Assembly: GCF_000019845.1 (NCBI RefSeq)
Contig: NC_010581.1
Coordinates: 434,001-498,000 of the forward strand
Direction: 5' to 3'
From: Beijerinckia indica subsp. indica ATCC 9039
GTDB taxonomy: Bacteria > Pseudomonadota > Alphaproteobacteria > Rhizobiales > Beijerinckiaceae
Length of the DNA stretch: 64,000 nucleotides
Both the position numbers and the translations under genes were made by a program. This document shows positions 27,282 through 35,033 of the stretch, one piece after another (position 1 is the stretch's first letter; each line of letters starts with the position of its first letter). The notes below the pieces were generated by a model, which saw only the letters and a list, made by a program, of their open reading frames with translations, made no database searches and was not told the origin of the DNA.

Positions 27282-27297
27282 TGGCCATAAAATTGCA
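27282..27297 (+). promoter_or_regulatory. Sigma-54 promoter of the nifS operon
   Basis: TGGCCATAAAATTGCA has GG and GC 10 bases apart and a perfect TTGCA. It lies 93 bases before nifS. A NifA-like site with ACG in place of ACA (TGT-N10-ACG) is at 27145-27160, some 120 bases further up; the same variant appears before fdx1. Confidence 0.8.
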
Positions 27298-27389
27298 TCC
27301 TTTAGGAGATAATCATTTTGGCGGATGGATTTGCGCGCCCGTTCCACTCTTGGAGAGGATTGGGCGGCGAGAGATGACAGGCCAGTGAC

Positions 27390-28526
27390 ATGATCTATCT
27401 CGATAATAATGCCACGACGGCTGTGGCGCCCGAAGCGATCGAAGCCATGGCCGAATGCATGCGCAGTGGCCCGACCAATCCTTCGAGCAAGCACAAGGCA
27501 GGCGAGTGCAGCAAGGAATCCGTCATGCAGGCGCGTGGCGAGGTTGCGCGCTTTCTGTCCTGTTCGCCGCCAGAAATCGTCTTCACGAGCTGCGGCACCG
27601 AATCCAACCATATGGCCATTTTGGGCGCGCTCGCTCTCAATCCCGATAAAAAACATATTGTCGCGAGCGCCGTCGAACATCCGTCCTGCCTGGAGCTTTT
27701 GCGCCATCTCGAAAAGCAGGGCGTCGCGGTGAGCTATGTGCCGGTGGATGCGCAAGGCCAATTGGATGCCGCCGCGGTCGCTTCGAGCATTCGGCCCGAT
27801 ACGGCGCTGGTGACGGTCATGTGGGCGAATAACGAGACCGGCGTCATTTTCCCCATCGAGGCCATTGCCGCGATCACCAAGGAAAAAGGCGTTCTGTTCC
27901 ATACCGACGCGGTGCAGGCGGTCAGCAAGATTCCGGTCGATCTCAAACAAGTGCCGGTCGATCTTTTGTCGCTCTCCGGCCATAAGCTGCATGGCCCGAC
28001 GGGCATTGGTGTTCTCTTTGTGCGCAAGGGGATCAAACTTCCTTCGCAGATCTTCGGCCACCAGGAACGGGCGCGTCGCGGAGGCACGGAGAATGTTCCG
28101 GGCATTATCGGTCTCGGCAAGGCGGCGGTGCTCGCGCAGAAGGAATTGGCTGAACAGCAGGTTCAGCTCGCCGCCCTGCGTGACCGTTTGGAGGCGGCGG
28201 TGCTTGCCGCCGTTCCGATCGCGACAGTCAATGGCGCCGGTGCCAAGCGTGTCTCGAATACGACCAATATCAGGTTCGGCAATCTCGAGGCCGAACTGCT
28301 TCTCGAACGTCTTGATCGCGCCGGTATTTGTGCGTCCGCTGGCGCTGCGTGTACCTCGGCGGGGACGGAGCCGTCGCATGTGTTGCTGGCGATGGGGGTT
28401 GACGAACGCGGCGCTTTGTCGTCGATAAGATTCTCCCTGGGCCGTGATAATACAGCGGCGGATATAGACACGCTTCTCGAAGTGCTGCCCGGGATCGTGA
28501 ACGAAGCAGCCGCCATCGCCGCTTGA
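27390..28526 (+). CDS. nifS: NifS cysteine desulfurase
   Basis: PLP enzyme that takes sulfur from cysteine for nitrogenase iron-sulfur clusters. 378 residues, normal for NifS. Seen: the N-terminal phrase IYLDNNATTAVAPEA, the PLP-binding lysine in LSLSGHKLHGPTGIG, and the persulfide Cys in GAACTSAGTEPSHVL. GC-rich codon use like the flanking nif genes. It has its own sigma-54 promoter, separated from the nifB operon by a terminator. No nifU is present in the window; the IscA-like gene may be its partner here, or nifU lies elsewhere. Confidence 0.95.
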   Translation: MIYLDNNATTAVAPEAIEAMAECMRSGPTNPSSKHKAGECSKESVMQARGEVARFLSCSPPEIVFTSCGTESNHMAILGALALNPDKKHIVASAVEHPSCLELLRHLEKQGVAVSYVPVDAQGQLDAAAVASSIRPDTALVTVMWANNETGVIFPIEAIAAITKEKGVLFHTDAVQAVSKIPVDLKQVPVDLLSLSGHKLHGPTGIGVLFVRKGIKLPSQIFGHQERARRGGTENVPGIIGLGKAAVLAQKELAEQQVQLAALRDRLEAAVLAAVPIATVNGAGAKRVSNTTNIRFGNLEAELLLERLDRAGICASAGAACTSAGTEPSHVLLAMGVDERGALSSIRFSLGRDNTAADIDTLLEVLPGIVNEAAAIAA

Positions 28527-28542
28527 GGCTTGCGCGGCTGTG

Positions 28543-28582
28543 GCATCACATCCAAAAGGAAACACTTTTGGAGTCGTGATGC
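28543..28582. repeat. Palindrome of the CCAAAAGTGG family between nifS and nifT
   Basis: GCATCAC with GTGATGC on the outside and TCCAAAAG with CTTTTGGA on the inside form a two-step stem. Same family as 16881-16903 and the copies around phaB. It may weaken read-through from nifS to nifT or stabilise the upstream mRNA. Confidence 0.7.
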
Positions 28583-28661
28583 GTTTTCAAAAGCCGGAGC
28601 GGATGTCCGATGGATTTCGGGCTTTGTTCCAAGGCGGATGCGGTGGCTTGAGGAGAATGCG

Positions 28662-28874
28662 ATGAAGATCATGCTGCGTAAGGACGGTGCCGGTCAATTG
28701 TCGGTCTATGTGCCGAAAAAGGACCTCGAGGAGCCGATCGTCTCCATGGAAAAGCCGGACATGTGGGGCGGCATCGTGACTCTTGGCAATGGCTGGCAGC
28801 TTGAATTGCCGGAAGCCGGCCCTGGCACGGTTCTTCCTTGCACCGTCGAAGCACGTAAATTGAACGATGATTGA
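28662..28874 (+). CDS. nifT: NifT/FixU
   Basis: Small conserved protein of nif clusters, 70 residues, role unknown; mutants elsewhere show little effect. Family phrases MKIMLRKDGAGQLSVYVPKKDLEE (in parts) and the Trp-Gly-Gly pattern MWGGIVTLGNGWQLELP are clear. AGGAG lies 6 bases before ATG 28662; the longer frame from 28530 begins in the palindrome region and is rejected. Confidence 0.92.
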   Translation: MKIMLRKDGAGQLSVYVPKKDLEEPIVSMEKPDMWGGIVTLGNGWQLELPEAGPGTVLPCTVEARKLNDD

Positions 28875-28882
28875 GTGAGGTT

Positions 28883-29158
28883 ATGGCCAATCTCAGTACT
28901 GAAAATCTGGCCGAAATCGAAACCATGCTGGCGGGACCAGAGGCGGATCCATCCGTCTTGCAGGATTTCCGTCAGCGGTTTCCGGGCGTATCCCTGACCC
29001 GTTGCGATCCAAGCGATGTGGATGGGGAGAAGCCTTACAAGGAATTTCCCCGTTTCACGCTGTACCTCGTGAGCGCGGCGAATCATTGCGTGACGATCAC
29101 GCGCGATCCCGAGATCGCGACGGGAATCATCGTCGTGCAGAACAGGAAAAAATCATGA
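28883..29158 (+). CDS. Small conserved nif-associated protein
   Basis: Product of 91 residues, likely the family listed as DUF6129, which sits beside nifT in many diazotrophs; that name is from memory. Two helices at the N-terminus (NLAEIETMLAG) and a beta-rich C-terminal half ending TGIIVVQNRKKS. One Cys, no cofactor motif. GAGG lies only 2 bases before the ATG. Its stop overlaps the start of the DegT-family gene (ATGA), so the two are translationally coupled. Confidence 0.75.
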   Translation: MANLSTENLAEIETMLAGPEADPSVLQDFRQRFPGVSLTRCDPSDVDGEKPYKEFPRFTLYLVSAANHCVTITRDPEIATGIIVVQNRKKS

Positions 29159-30306
29159 GTGCGAACCTGATTCCCCTCTGCGACCCGGACATGTCGCAGG
29201 CGGAATTGGATGCCGTCCTCGAAGTCTTGCAATCCGCCAATATTACGTCGGGTGACACGGTCGAAGCTTTCGAGGAAGCTTTCGCACGTTATCTCGGACG
29301 TAAATATGCGGTCGCGACATCGAGCGGCACCATGGGGCTGATGTTGGTGCTCGACGCCTACGGCCTTGGCCCGGGCGCGGAGGTCATTACCTCACCGCAT
29401 TCCTTCCGTGAAATCGCGCATGCAATCAGCCTGCGCGGCGCCTTTCCGATTTTCGCGGATATCGATTACTGGTCTGGCTGCATGCAGCCAGCCAAGGCTG
29501 AGAATAAACTCAGCGACAAAACCAGGGCATTGTTGGTCAGCAATGTGAACGGTCATCCGGCTGCCTGGACCGAATTCCGCGAACTCGCCGATAAATACAA
29601 GCTGATCCTGATCGAGGATTCGAGCGAGGCCATTGGTTCGACCTACAAAAATTCTCTCGTCGGTACATTCGGCGATTGTTCTGTGTTTGATTTCTCACAA
29701 CCCGGTCCGTTGGTTTGCGGCCAGGGCGGTATGGTCGTCACCGATGATATCGACGTCTATATGGCCTTGCGGCGTTACCGTAACCATAGGCTTGACGAAA
29801 GGTCATCCGTCGTCGTAGGTCGCGCGCCAGCATACAATGGCACCATGAGTAATCTTTCGGCGGCTCTGGGTCTCGTTCAGTTGCAACGTTTGGAGCTTAT
29901 TCTCGAACGGCGCAAACGGACGGAATTCTGGTATTTCGACTACGTCAAATCCTTCGAGGGGATCAAGGATCCCTATATCGGGCCGGATGTGACGGAAGTG
30001 CATTGGTTTCTCTATATCGTCCATCTCGGCACACGTTTCTCGCGGTCGAGCCGGGACGGTATCATTGAAGATCTGATCAAGGAAGAGATCGAAGCGGCGG
30101 CTTATTCTGTCCCCATGCATCTGCAGCCGCATTATTTCGATCTAGGCTATCGCAAGAAAGACTTCCTGGTGACGGAAAAAGTTGCCGATCGCGCGGTGGC
30201 TTTGCCCTTCCATGCTCATCTGACCGAAGATCAAATCGCCTTCATTGTCGGTTCGATGAAGGATGCGTCAATTAATATCGGTGCTGGTGCTGAAATTACC
30301 CTTTGA
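29155..30306 (+). CDS. DegT/DnrJ/EryC1-family protein in the nif cluster, PLP lysine replaced
   Basis: Fold of the sugar-aminotransferase DegT family, 383 residues. Conserved parts: SGDTVEAFEEAFARYLGRKYAVATSSGT in pieces, the Asp that holds the PLP ring in IEDSSEAIGS (Asp about 164), and GQGGMVVTDD. The active-site strand normally reads FSFHPxKxxxxGEGG, with Lys forming the Schiff base. Here it reads FDFSQPGPLVCGQGG, so the lysine position is Gly. It may act as a PLP-dependent dehydratase-like enzyme without lysine, bind another ligand or be structural. Coupled by ATGA overlap to the preceding gene, so it belongs to the nifS or nifT transcript. Confidence 0.85.
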   Translation: MSANLIPLCDPDMSQAELDAVLEVLQSANITSGDTVEAFEEAFARYLGRKYAVATSSGTMGLMLVLDAYGLGPGAEVITSPHSFREIAHAISLRGAFPIFADIDYWSGCMQPAKAENKLSDKTRALLVSNVNGHPAAWTEFRELADKYKLILIEDSSEAIGSTYKNSLVGTFGDCSVFDFSQPGPLVCGQGGMVVTDDIDVYMALRRYRNHRLDERSSVVVGRAPAYNGTMSNLSAALGLVQLQRLELILERRKRTEFWYFDYVKSFEGIKDPYIGPDVTEVHWFLYIVHLGTRFSRSSRDGIIEDLIKEEIEAAAYSVPMHLQPHYFDLGYRKKDFLVTEKVADRAVALPFHAHLTEDQIAFIVGSMKDASINIGAGAEITL

Positions 30307-30334
30307 GGAGAGGCAGTGACGCCTCGCCTCTTTG
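30305..30334 (+). terminator. Weak terminator-like hairpin after the DegT-family gene
   Basis: GAGGAGAGGC and GCCTCGCCTC pair with one mismatch around 6 bases, followed by three T. Partial termination before the ferredoxin gene is likely. Confidence 0.5.
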
Positions 30335-30378
30335 TCTGAAGCAGTGTTGGTCTAGTTAAATTAGAGGATCTGAGGTTC

Positions 30379-30681
30379 ATGCCTATCGTGACAATTAAGC
30401 CCCAAGACAAGACGCAAGAAGGGGCTGAGGGGACAACTCTCCGCGAGGTGATCATCGCCGCGGGTATTCCCTTGAATGAATGCACCTGTGCCAAGGGATA
30501 TTTCGACAATTGTCATGCCTTCATTACGGAAGGCAAGAAGAGCCTCGGCAAGGCGACCCGCGAGGAAAATGAACGTCTCGACCAGATCGTCGGCGTCGGT
30601 TCCAAGTCGCGTCTTATCTGCGAAGCAAAACTTGGCCCGGAAAATGTTACGGTCGAACTGCTTGGTGCGCTGTCCGGCTGA
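30379..30681 (+). CDS. [2Fe-2S] ferredoxin-like protein with unusual Cys spacing
   Basis: Ferredoxin-fold protein of 100 residues. The family frame is clear: TTLREVIIAAGIPL before the ligands and SRLICEAKLGPENVTVEL after them. Cysteines lie at 35, 37, 45 and 81. The usual pattern is C-X5-C-X2-C-Xn-C; here the Cys two before the third ligand is Phe42, and a C-X-C pair stands at the front. The protein still has four cysteines, so a cluster with altered ligand set is possible. Likely redox partner within the nif cluster; the gene lies 72 bases after the DegT-family gene. Confidence 0.78.
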   Translation: MPIVTIKPQDKTQEGAEGTTLREVIIAAGIPLNECTCAKGYFDNCHAFITEGKKSLGKATREENERLDQIVGVGSKSRLICEAKLGPENVTVELLGALSG

Positions 30682-30723
30682 TTGGGTCAGTTGGATGAAG
30701 CGCGATTGGATAAGGAGTGCCCC

Positions 30724-30948
30724 ATGCATAATGCTGAAGTCGTGATCCAGGTTCGCTACAATCCTAAGGGCGAATGCGTTTTCTGTGGTGAAGCGCCGGC
30801 CGGCGTCAGCCCGCAGGATTGGCATAACCATCTTTCCAACAATCTCCCGATCCATCCCTTGGCGGGCGGTCGTGCGGCCTTCTACACCACAAATGAAGAT
30901 CTCGCCCGCTTCAAGGCCATGGAAGGCGCGAAACTAGAGGCTTTCTGA
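30724..30948 (+). CDS. Small CxxC protein of the nif cluster, unknown family
   Basis: Product of 74 residues with one CVFC pair (Cys18 and Cys21) and several His (His34, His36, His44). The phrase NPKGECVFCGEAPAGVSPQDW looks like a rubredoxin-like or zinc-binding half knuckle, with too few ligands for a single-chain site. AAGGAG precedes ATG 30724. The stop shares a base with the start of the SIR2-like gene (TGATG), so translation is coupled. I do not recognise the family and give no function. Confidence 0.75.
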   Translation: MHNAEVVIQVRYNPKGECVFCGEAPAGVSPQDWHNHLSNNLPIHPLAGGRAAFYTTNEDLARFKAMEGAKLEAF

Positions 30949-31802
30949 TGAATCAGCAATCGCTCGAAGAGATTCACGCGGCGCTTGTGGGCGGTCTTCT
31001 CATCCCCTATGTGGGGCCGGGAGCCTTGACGCTCGTTCCTGGTGAATGTCCGCTTCCGGTAGGACCCGAAGTTCTGGTCGAAAAGCTGACCGCCAAGGCG
31101 ACCGTTCCGCACAAGATCCGCAAGAATCTTTCGGCGGCTGCGCAGTTCATCGAGAACTTCAAACATCGCAAAACGATCAACGCGGTGATGACTGCGGCTT
31201 TCGAGCCGCATGTCGAACCGACCGATCTGCATCGTTTCATCGCCTCATGGCCCAAATTGCCGCTTGTCGTCCATGCTTGGTACGACGATCTCATGCTGCA
31301 AGCGCTCGCAGCTCGCGACAATTGGGGGTTCGTGCAGGCGGTGAGCCAAGCCGAACATCTCGCGACCTGGGTCCATTATTTCAATAAGGATGGGTCCAAG
31401 ATCGAGACGGAACAGGAATTGGCGGTCGCCGAAACCTGGGACACCATGCTCTATGAGCCCTGGGGGTCCGTGCGTCCGGAAGGCAATTTCCTCGTGTCCG
31501 ATTCCGATTACGTCGAAGTTCTGACGGAAATCGATATTCAGACGCCTATCCCTGAAAAGGTTAAGGAAATCCGCAAAAATCGGCATTTCCTCTTCCTCGG
31601 TTGCCGTTTCCAGACACAATTGGAACGGATCTTCGCCTTCCAAATCCTCAAGCGTTCGTCCGATAAACATTGGGCGGTCATGCCGGAAAAGCCGACAAAG
31701 AACGAACTCAAGTTCTTTGAAAAATATAATGTCGAACTGATCGATACGCCGCTGGCGGAATTTTTGGGCCAACTGGTCCAGAAGGAAGCGCTCCCGGCCT
31801 GA
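30948..31802 (+). CDS. SIR2-like Rossmann-fold protein of the nif cluster
   Basis: Product of 284 residues. LIPYVGPGALTLVP (residues 18-31) resembles the NAD-binding GAGxS start of SIR2 folds, and HFLFLGCRFQTQLERIFAFQIL near residue 212 resembles the late LFLGYSxxD strand of prokaryotic SIR2-like domains. The catalytic His and the zinc cysteines of true sirtuins were not found, so deacylation is unlikely. NAD binding, NAD cleavage or a structural role remain open. Genes of this sort occur in nif clusters of some Proteobacteria, as I recall. Coupled to the upstream CxxC gene. Confidence 0.7.
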   Translation: MNQQSLEEIHAALVGGLLIPYVGPGALTLVPGECPLPVGPEVLVEKLTAKATVPHKIRKNLSAAAQFIENFKHRKTINAVMTAAFEPHVEPTDLHRFIASWPKLPLVVHAWYDDLMLQALAARDNWGFVQAVSQAEHLATWVHYFNKDGSKIETEQELAVAETWDTMLYEPWGSVRPEGNFLVSDSDYVEVLTEIDIQTPIPEKVKEIRKNRHFLFLGCRFQTQLERIFAFQILKRSSDKHWAVMPEKPTKNELKFFEKYNVELIDTPLAEFLGQLVQKEALPA

Positions 31803-31808
31803 CTCCAT

Positions 31809-31839
31809 ACTCCCGTAAACGGTCCATGTTTACGGGAGT
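31809..31839 (+). terminator. Perfect 12-bp hairpin after the SIR2-like gene
   Basis: ACTCCCGTAAAC and GTTTACGGGAGT pair perfectly around 7 bases. It starts 7 bases after the stop codon. No T-run follows, so it may be a weak terminator or an mRNA end stabiliser. Confidence 0.55.
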
Positions 31840-31958
31840 CTATGTTGTCCGGATCCCGTGAGCCCGTTCTTGTCCTGCAAATCGAACTGGTTTAACTAGA
31901 AGAGGCTTTTAGCCTTGAAAAGACCAATGATGCGGTTCCGGTCGCGTCATTGGGAGAA

Positions 31959-32393
31959 ATGGTTTCGTCTTTCGTGTCTTCTCCTCAAGACTCTTCAACT
32001 CCTTTCGACCGGATCGGTGGCCAGGCGCGTATCGATGCTCTGGTTGATTCCTTCTATCGTCGTATGGATACATTGCCCGAGGCCAAGGTCATTCGGGACA
32101 TGCATGCCGATGATCTGGGACCGGTTGGTGAGGTTTTGAAGCGCTATCTTGGGGAATGGCTCGGAGGACCGAAGCTCTATTCGCAGGAACGCGGTCATCC
32201 TCGTCTTCGTATGCGGCACAGGCATTTTCAGATTGGTCCGGCGGAGCGCGACGCCTGGATGTTATGTATGCAAGGTGCCGTCGAGGAAGTGATCGATGAT
32301 CCGGCCTTGCGATCGCAATTACTGAACTCTTTCTATAAATTGGCGGACTGGGTCCGCAACGACGATGGAAACCCGCATGACGCTCACAATTGA
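31959..32393 (+). CDS. Truncated haemoglobin (group II)
   Basis: Globin of 144 residues that binds oxygen or nitric oxide through haem. Typical features: TPFDRIGGQARIDALVDSFYRRM at the start of the fold, LKRYLGEWLGGPKLYSQERGHPRLRMRHRHF with the proximal His in the HxxF area, and AWMLCMQGAVEE with the group II Trp. In the nif context a role in oxygen or NO protection or delivery is plausible. The start is uncertain: ATG 31959 has GGGAG only 2 bases away, and the frame is open further upstream to 31896 but without a start codon before TTG 31950. Overlaps the next gene by 17 bases. Confidence 0.88.
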   Translation: MVSSFVSSPQDSSTPFDRIGGQARIDALVDSFYRRMDTLPEAKVIRDMHADDLGPVGEVLKRYLGEWLGGPKLYSQERGHPRLRMRHRHFQIGPAERDAWMLCMQGAVEEVIDDPALRSQLLNSFYKLADWVRNDDGNPHDAHN

Positions 32394-32967
32394 TAAGACG
32401 GTTTTCGCGCCCCTTGATGCTGAGGGACGTTTAACGCACGCCATCATCAAGGAAGAAATCAGTCCCGGCCGCTTTGGATTCAGGGGTGAATTGGCTCTTA
32501 AGTTCCAGCAGACCATGGCTGATGAGAAGCGTCCGCCGGAATTGTCAGCTTGGCAGGTGTTTGTCACGGCTCGTGAAGGTGAGCCGGCGTTCGAACTCTT
32601 CATGTGCTACATGCTTTCCTTCGAATATCTGAGCATCATGCTGGATGTTGTTGGTCACCTCTTCAAACCAGGTGGTAAATATTTCATCTATTCCAACAAT
32701 CAGGATCTTCTGCAGAAATATCGCATCACCATCAACGGTGTGTTGTTCTATTGCCTCCCGATTGGCGAAGCGACAGCTTATAATGAATTCCTTGAATTGT
32801 TGTTCATCGACAAGAATGACATCAAGAAGCTCAATACCGCCGGTAAGATGGAATACATCGTCAATGAGGCGATGAAGTTCGATGCGGATTGGGAAGAAAT
32901 CTCCTATGAAGAAGGCATCAAGCGGATGGGTCCGGTCCGTAATCCCAACGAGAACCGCCCGGTTTGA
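32377..32967 (+). CDS. Unknown protein, last gene of the nif cluster
   Basis: Product of 196 residues; I do not recognise the family. Middle part is hydrophobic and aromatic (ELFMCYMLSFEYLSIMLDVVGHLF) without a clear membrane topology; the rest has mixed helices and strands (GKYFIYSNNQDLLQKYRITINGVLFYCLP). The C-terminus is charged, ending RNPNENRPV. No metal motif beyond two isolated Cys. It starts within the globin gene, which implies coupled expression and perhaps a shared role. A strong terminator follows after 38 bases. Confidence 0.75.
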   Translation: MTLTIDKTVFAPLDAEGRLTHAIIKEEISPGRFGFRGELALKFQQTMADEKRPPELSAWQVFVTAREGEPAFELFMCYMLSFEYLSIMLDVVGHLFKPGGKYFIYSNNQDLLQKYRITINGVLFYCLPIGEATAYNEFLELLFIDKNDIKKLNTAGKMEYIVNEAMKFDADWEEISYEEGIKRMGPVRNPNENRPV

Positions 32968-33005
32968 TGCTGATTGCATACAGCTCAATTTCCTGAACGA
33001 TTGAA

Positions 33006-33027
33006 GCCGCCCTTTGGGCGGCTTTTT
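33006..33027. terminator. Strong terminator ending the nif cluster
   Basis: GCCGCCC and GGGCGGC pair perfectly around TTT, followed by five T on the plus strand. The convergent nadD gene ends 5 bases away, so it probably also stops transcripts from the other side, although the A-run there is short. Confidence 0.92.
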
Positions 33028-33031
33028 CATT

Positions 33032-33685
33032 TCAAGGCTTTGTCTGTTGCCTGAGCAGAGTCGAAGACAAGGATGATCGCGGCCCATGCAGGAAAACAAA
33101 GGCCGGTGGCTTGGCACGCGCCAAGCCGGCGCATTGGTTTTCCGGGCGACGGTAGCGGGCAAGTGCCAAGGCAGCAGGGGCCTGCGAAGCCTTCAAGGTC
33201 GAGCCGGGCCTATCGATAATCACCATGGGCAAGAGATGGGCGATCTCCCGCCAATGTCTCCAAAGATGGAACTGGCGAAAATTATCGGCGCCCATGATCC
33301 AGACGAAATGAATTTTCGGATAGTGGCGCACCAGATACCGGAGCGTTTCGTGTGTGTAGGCGGTGCCGATCCCTGCCTCTACACCTGAGACATGGATGCG
33401 CGGATGCTGTTTCACAGTCTCAGCCATGCGCATACGCGCTTCGACGGACGGCAGGCCTGCATGATCCTTGAGGGGATTGCCTGGGCTGACCAGCCACCAA
33501 ATGCGATCGAGCCGCAAACGGCGCAGAGCAATCAGGCTCGCCAGCCGATGCGCTTCATGCGGCGGATTGAAACTGCCGCCGAAGAGGCCGATGCTCTGGC
33601 CGTCTCCGTGAGGCGGGACGCGGGCTAGATATTTGTCCTGGCGCGGCCGAAGCTCATGGACGGATTTGTCCATTTCCATGCACAC
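33032..33685 (-). CDS. nadD: Nicotinate-nucleotide adenylyltransferase
   Basis: Adenylates nicotinate mononucleotide to deamido-NAD in NAD synthesis. 217 residues. The nucleotidyltransferase motif [16 protein letters not shown] and the second motif SSLSSTLLR are present, along with [11 protein letters not shown]. Starts inside the end of proA with about 30 bases overlap, so the exact start (33685, 33679 or 33673) is uncertain. In related genomes rsfS and rlmH usually come next; here the nif cluster ends right behind nadD. Confidence 0.93.
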   Translation of the reverse strand: MCMEMDKSVHELRPRQDKYLARVPPHGDGQSIGLFGGSFNPPHEAHRLASLIALRRLRLDRIWWLVSPGNPLKDHAGLPSVEARMRMAETVKQHPRIHVSGVEAGIGTAYTHETLRYLVRHYPKIHFVWIMGADNFRQFHLWRHWREIAHLLPMVIIDRPGSTLKASQAPAALALARYRRPENQCAGLARAKPPAFVFLHGPRSSLSSTLLRQQTKP

Positions 33686-34949
33686 GATATTTGAATGAGG
33701 TCAATTGTTCGAGGCCCACAGGGCCACGCGCATGCAGGCGTCCCGTCGCAATGCCGATCTCGGCACCGAAGCCGAATTCGCCACCATCGGCGAATTGTGT
33801 CGAAGCATTATGCATGACGATTGCAGAATCGACCTCGGCGAGAAACCTGTCTGCGGCTTCTTGATCCTCGGTGATGATGCAATCTGTATGATGCGACCCA
33901 TGCGTCTCGATGTGAGCAATGGCTTTATTCAGTCCGTCAATGACGCGGACGGCGATAATGGCGTCGGAATATTCCGTCCGCCAATCGGATTCCATGGCGG
34001 CCGTGACGCGCGGATCGATGGTCTGTGTCGCCGCGTCGCCGCGTATAGCGCAGCCGGCATCGAGCAACATGCGGGTGAGCGGTGCCAGATGCGTCGCCAT
34101 GCAGGCTTCGTCGACGAGCAGGATTTCGGCGGCACCGCATACACCCGGTCGGCGCAATTTAGCATTGCGGATAATGATCGCGGCTTTCTCGAGATCGGCA
34201 GCGCGATGGACGAAAATATGATTGACGCCTTCGAGATGAGCGAAGACGGGAACGCGGGCCTCCGCCTGGACGCGGGCGACAAGACTTTTGCCGCCGCGTG
34301 GCACAATGACGTCGATGGTGCCGTCAAGGCCCTTGAGCATTTCCCCAACGGCCGCCCGATCGCGCGTCGGCACAAGACTGACGGCTGCTTCCGGGAGGCC
34401 CGCAGCGCGCAAGCCTTCGGTCAAACAGGCATGGATGATGGTGGCGGAAAAGAAACTTTCCGAGCCGCCGCGCAGGATCGCGGCATTGCCCGCCTTGAGA
34501 CACAGCGCGCCGGCATCGGCAGTGACGGCGGGCCGGCTTTCATAGATGATGCCGATCACGCCGAGCGGTGTCGCGACACGCTCGATCACGAGACCATTCG
34601 GCCGCTCGTAACGGGCGAGCATGCGTCCGACGGGATCAGGCAAGGCGGCGATTTCATCGAGACCGCGGGCAATTGCCTCGATGCGTTTGTCATCGAGGGT
34701 GAGGCGGTCGAGAAAAGCGGCGTTGGCGTCTTGTGCCTTGGCGCCTTCGAGATCACGGGCATTGGCGAGCAGAAGATCCTGGGTGCGTTTGCGTAATTGC
34801 TCCGCCGCAACCCGCAAGGCCAGGTTCTTGGCTTCGGTCGAGGCCAGCGAAAGAGCATGAGCGCTGGCTCGTGCTTGCTGGCCGAGTGCATGCATCAGCG
34901 CGGGCACATCGGTCTCGGATCTGTTCGAAACGAGTTGTAAGGCGTCCAT
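33654..34949 (-). CDS. proA: Gamma-glutamyl phosphate reductase
   Basis: Second step of proline synthesis: reduces gamma-glutamyl phosphate with NADPH. 431 residues, aldehyde-dehydrogenase fold. Seen: [34 protein letters not shown], and the catalytic Cys in [14 protein letters not shown]. The proB gene lies 84 bases upstream on the same strand and nadD overlaps its end, so a proB-proA-nadD transcript is likely. Confidence 0.96.
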   Translation of the reverse strand: MDALQLVSNRSETDVPALMHALGQQARASAHALSLASTEAKNLALRVAAEQLRKRTQDLLLANARDLEGAKAQDANAAFLDRLTLDDKRIEAIARGLDEIAALPDPVGRMLARYERPNGLVIERVATPLGVIGIIYESRPAVTADAGALCLKAGNAAILRGGSESFFSATIIHACLTEGLRAAGLPEAAVSLVPTRDRAAVGEMLKGLDGTIDVIVPRGGKSLVARVQAEARVPVFAHLEGVNHIFVHRAADLEKAAIIIRNAKLRRPGVCGAAEILLVDEACMATHLAPLTRMLLDAGCAIRGDAATQTIDPRVTAAMESDWRTEYSDAIIAVRVIDGLNKAIAHIETHGSHHTDCIITEDQEAADRFLAEVDSAIVMHNASTQFADGGEFGFGAEIGIATGRLHARGPVGLEQLTSFKYRVHGNGQIRP

Positions 34950-35033
34950 CGCCGATGCTCCTTTACAATCGGGTTCGGAAATCAGTCTGTCATTTTAACG
35001 CAAGGCGCGCTCGACTGGAATTGCCTTCGCGGT

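Noticed and set aside
31915..32139. Alternative 74-codon frame at the globin start
   Set aside because: Out of frame with the globin and without any family pattern; the globin frame is clear.
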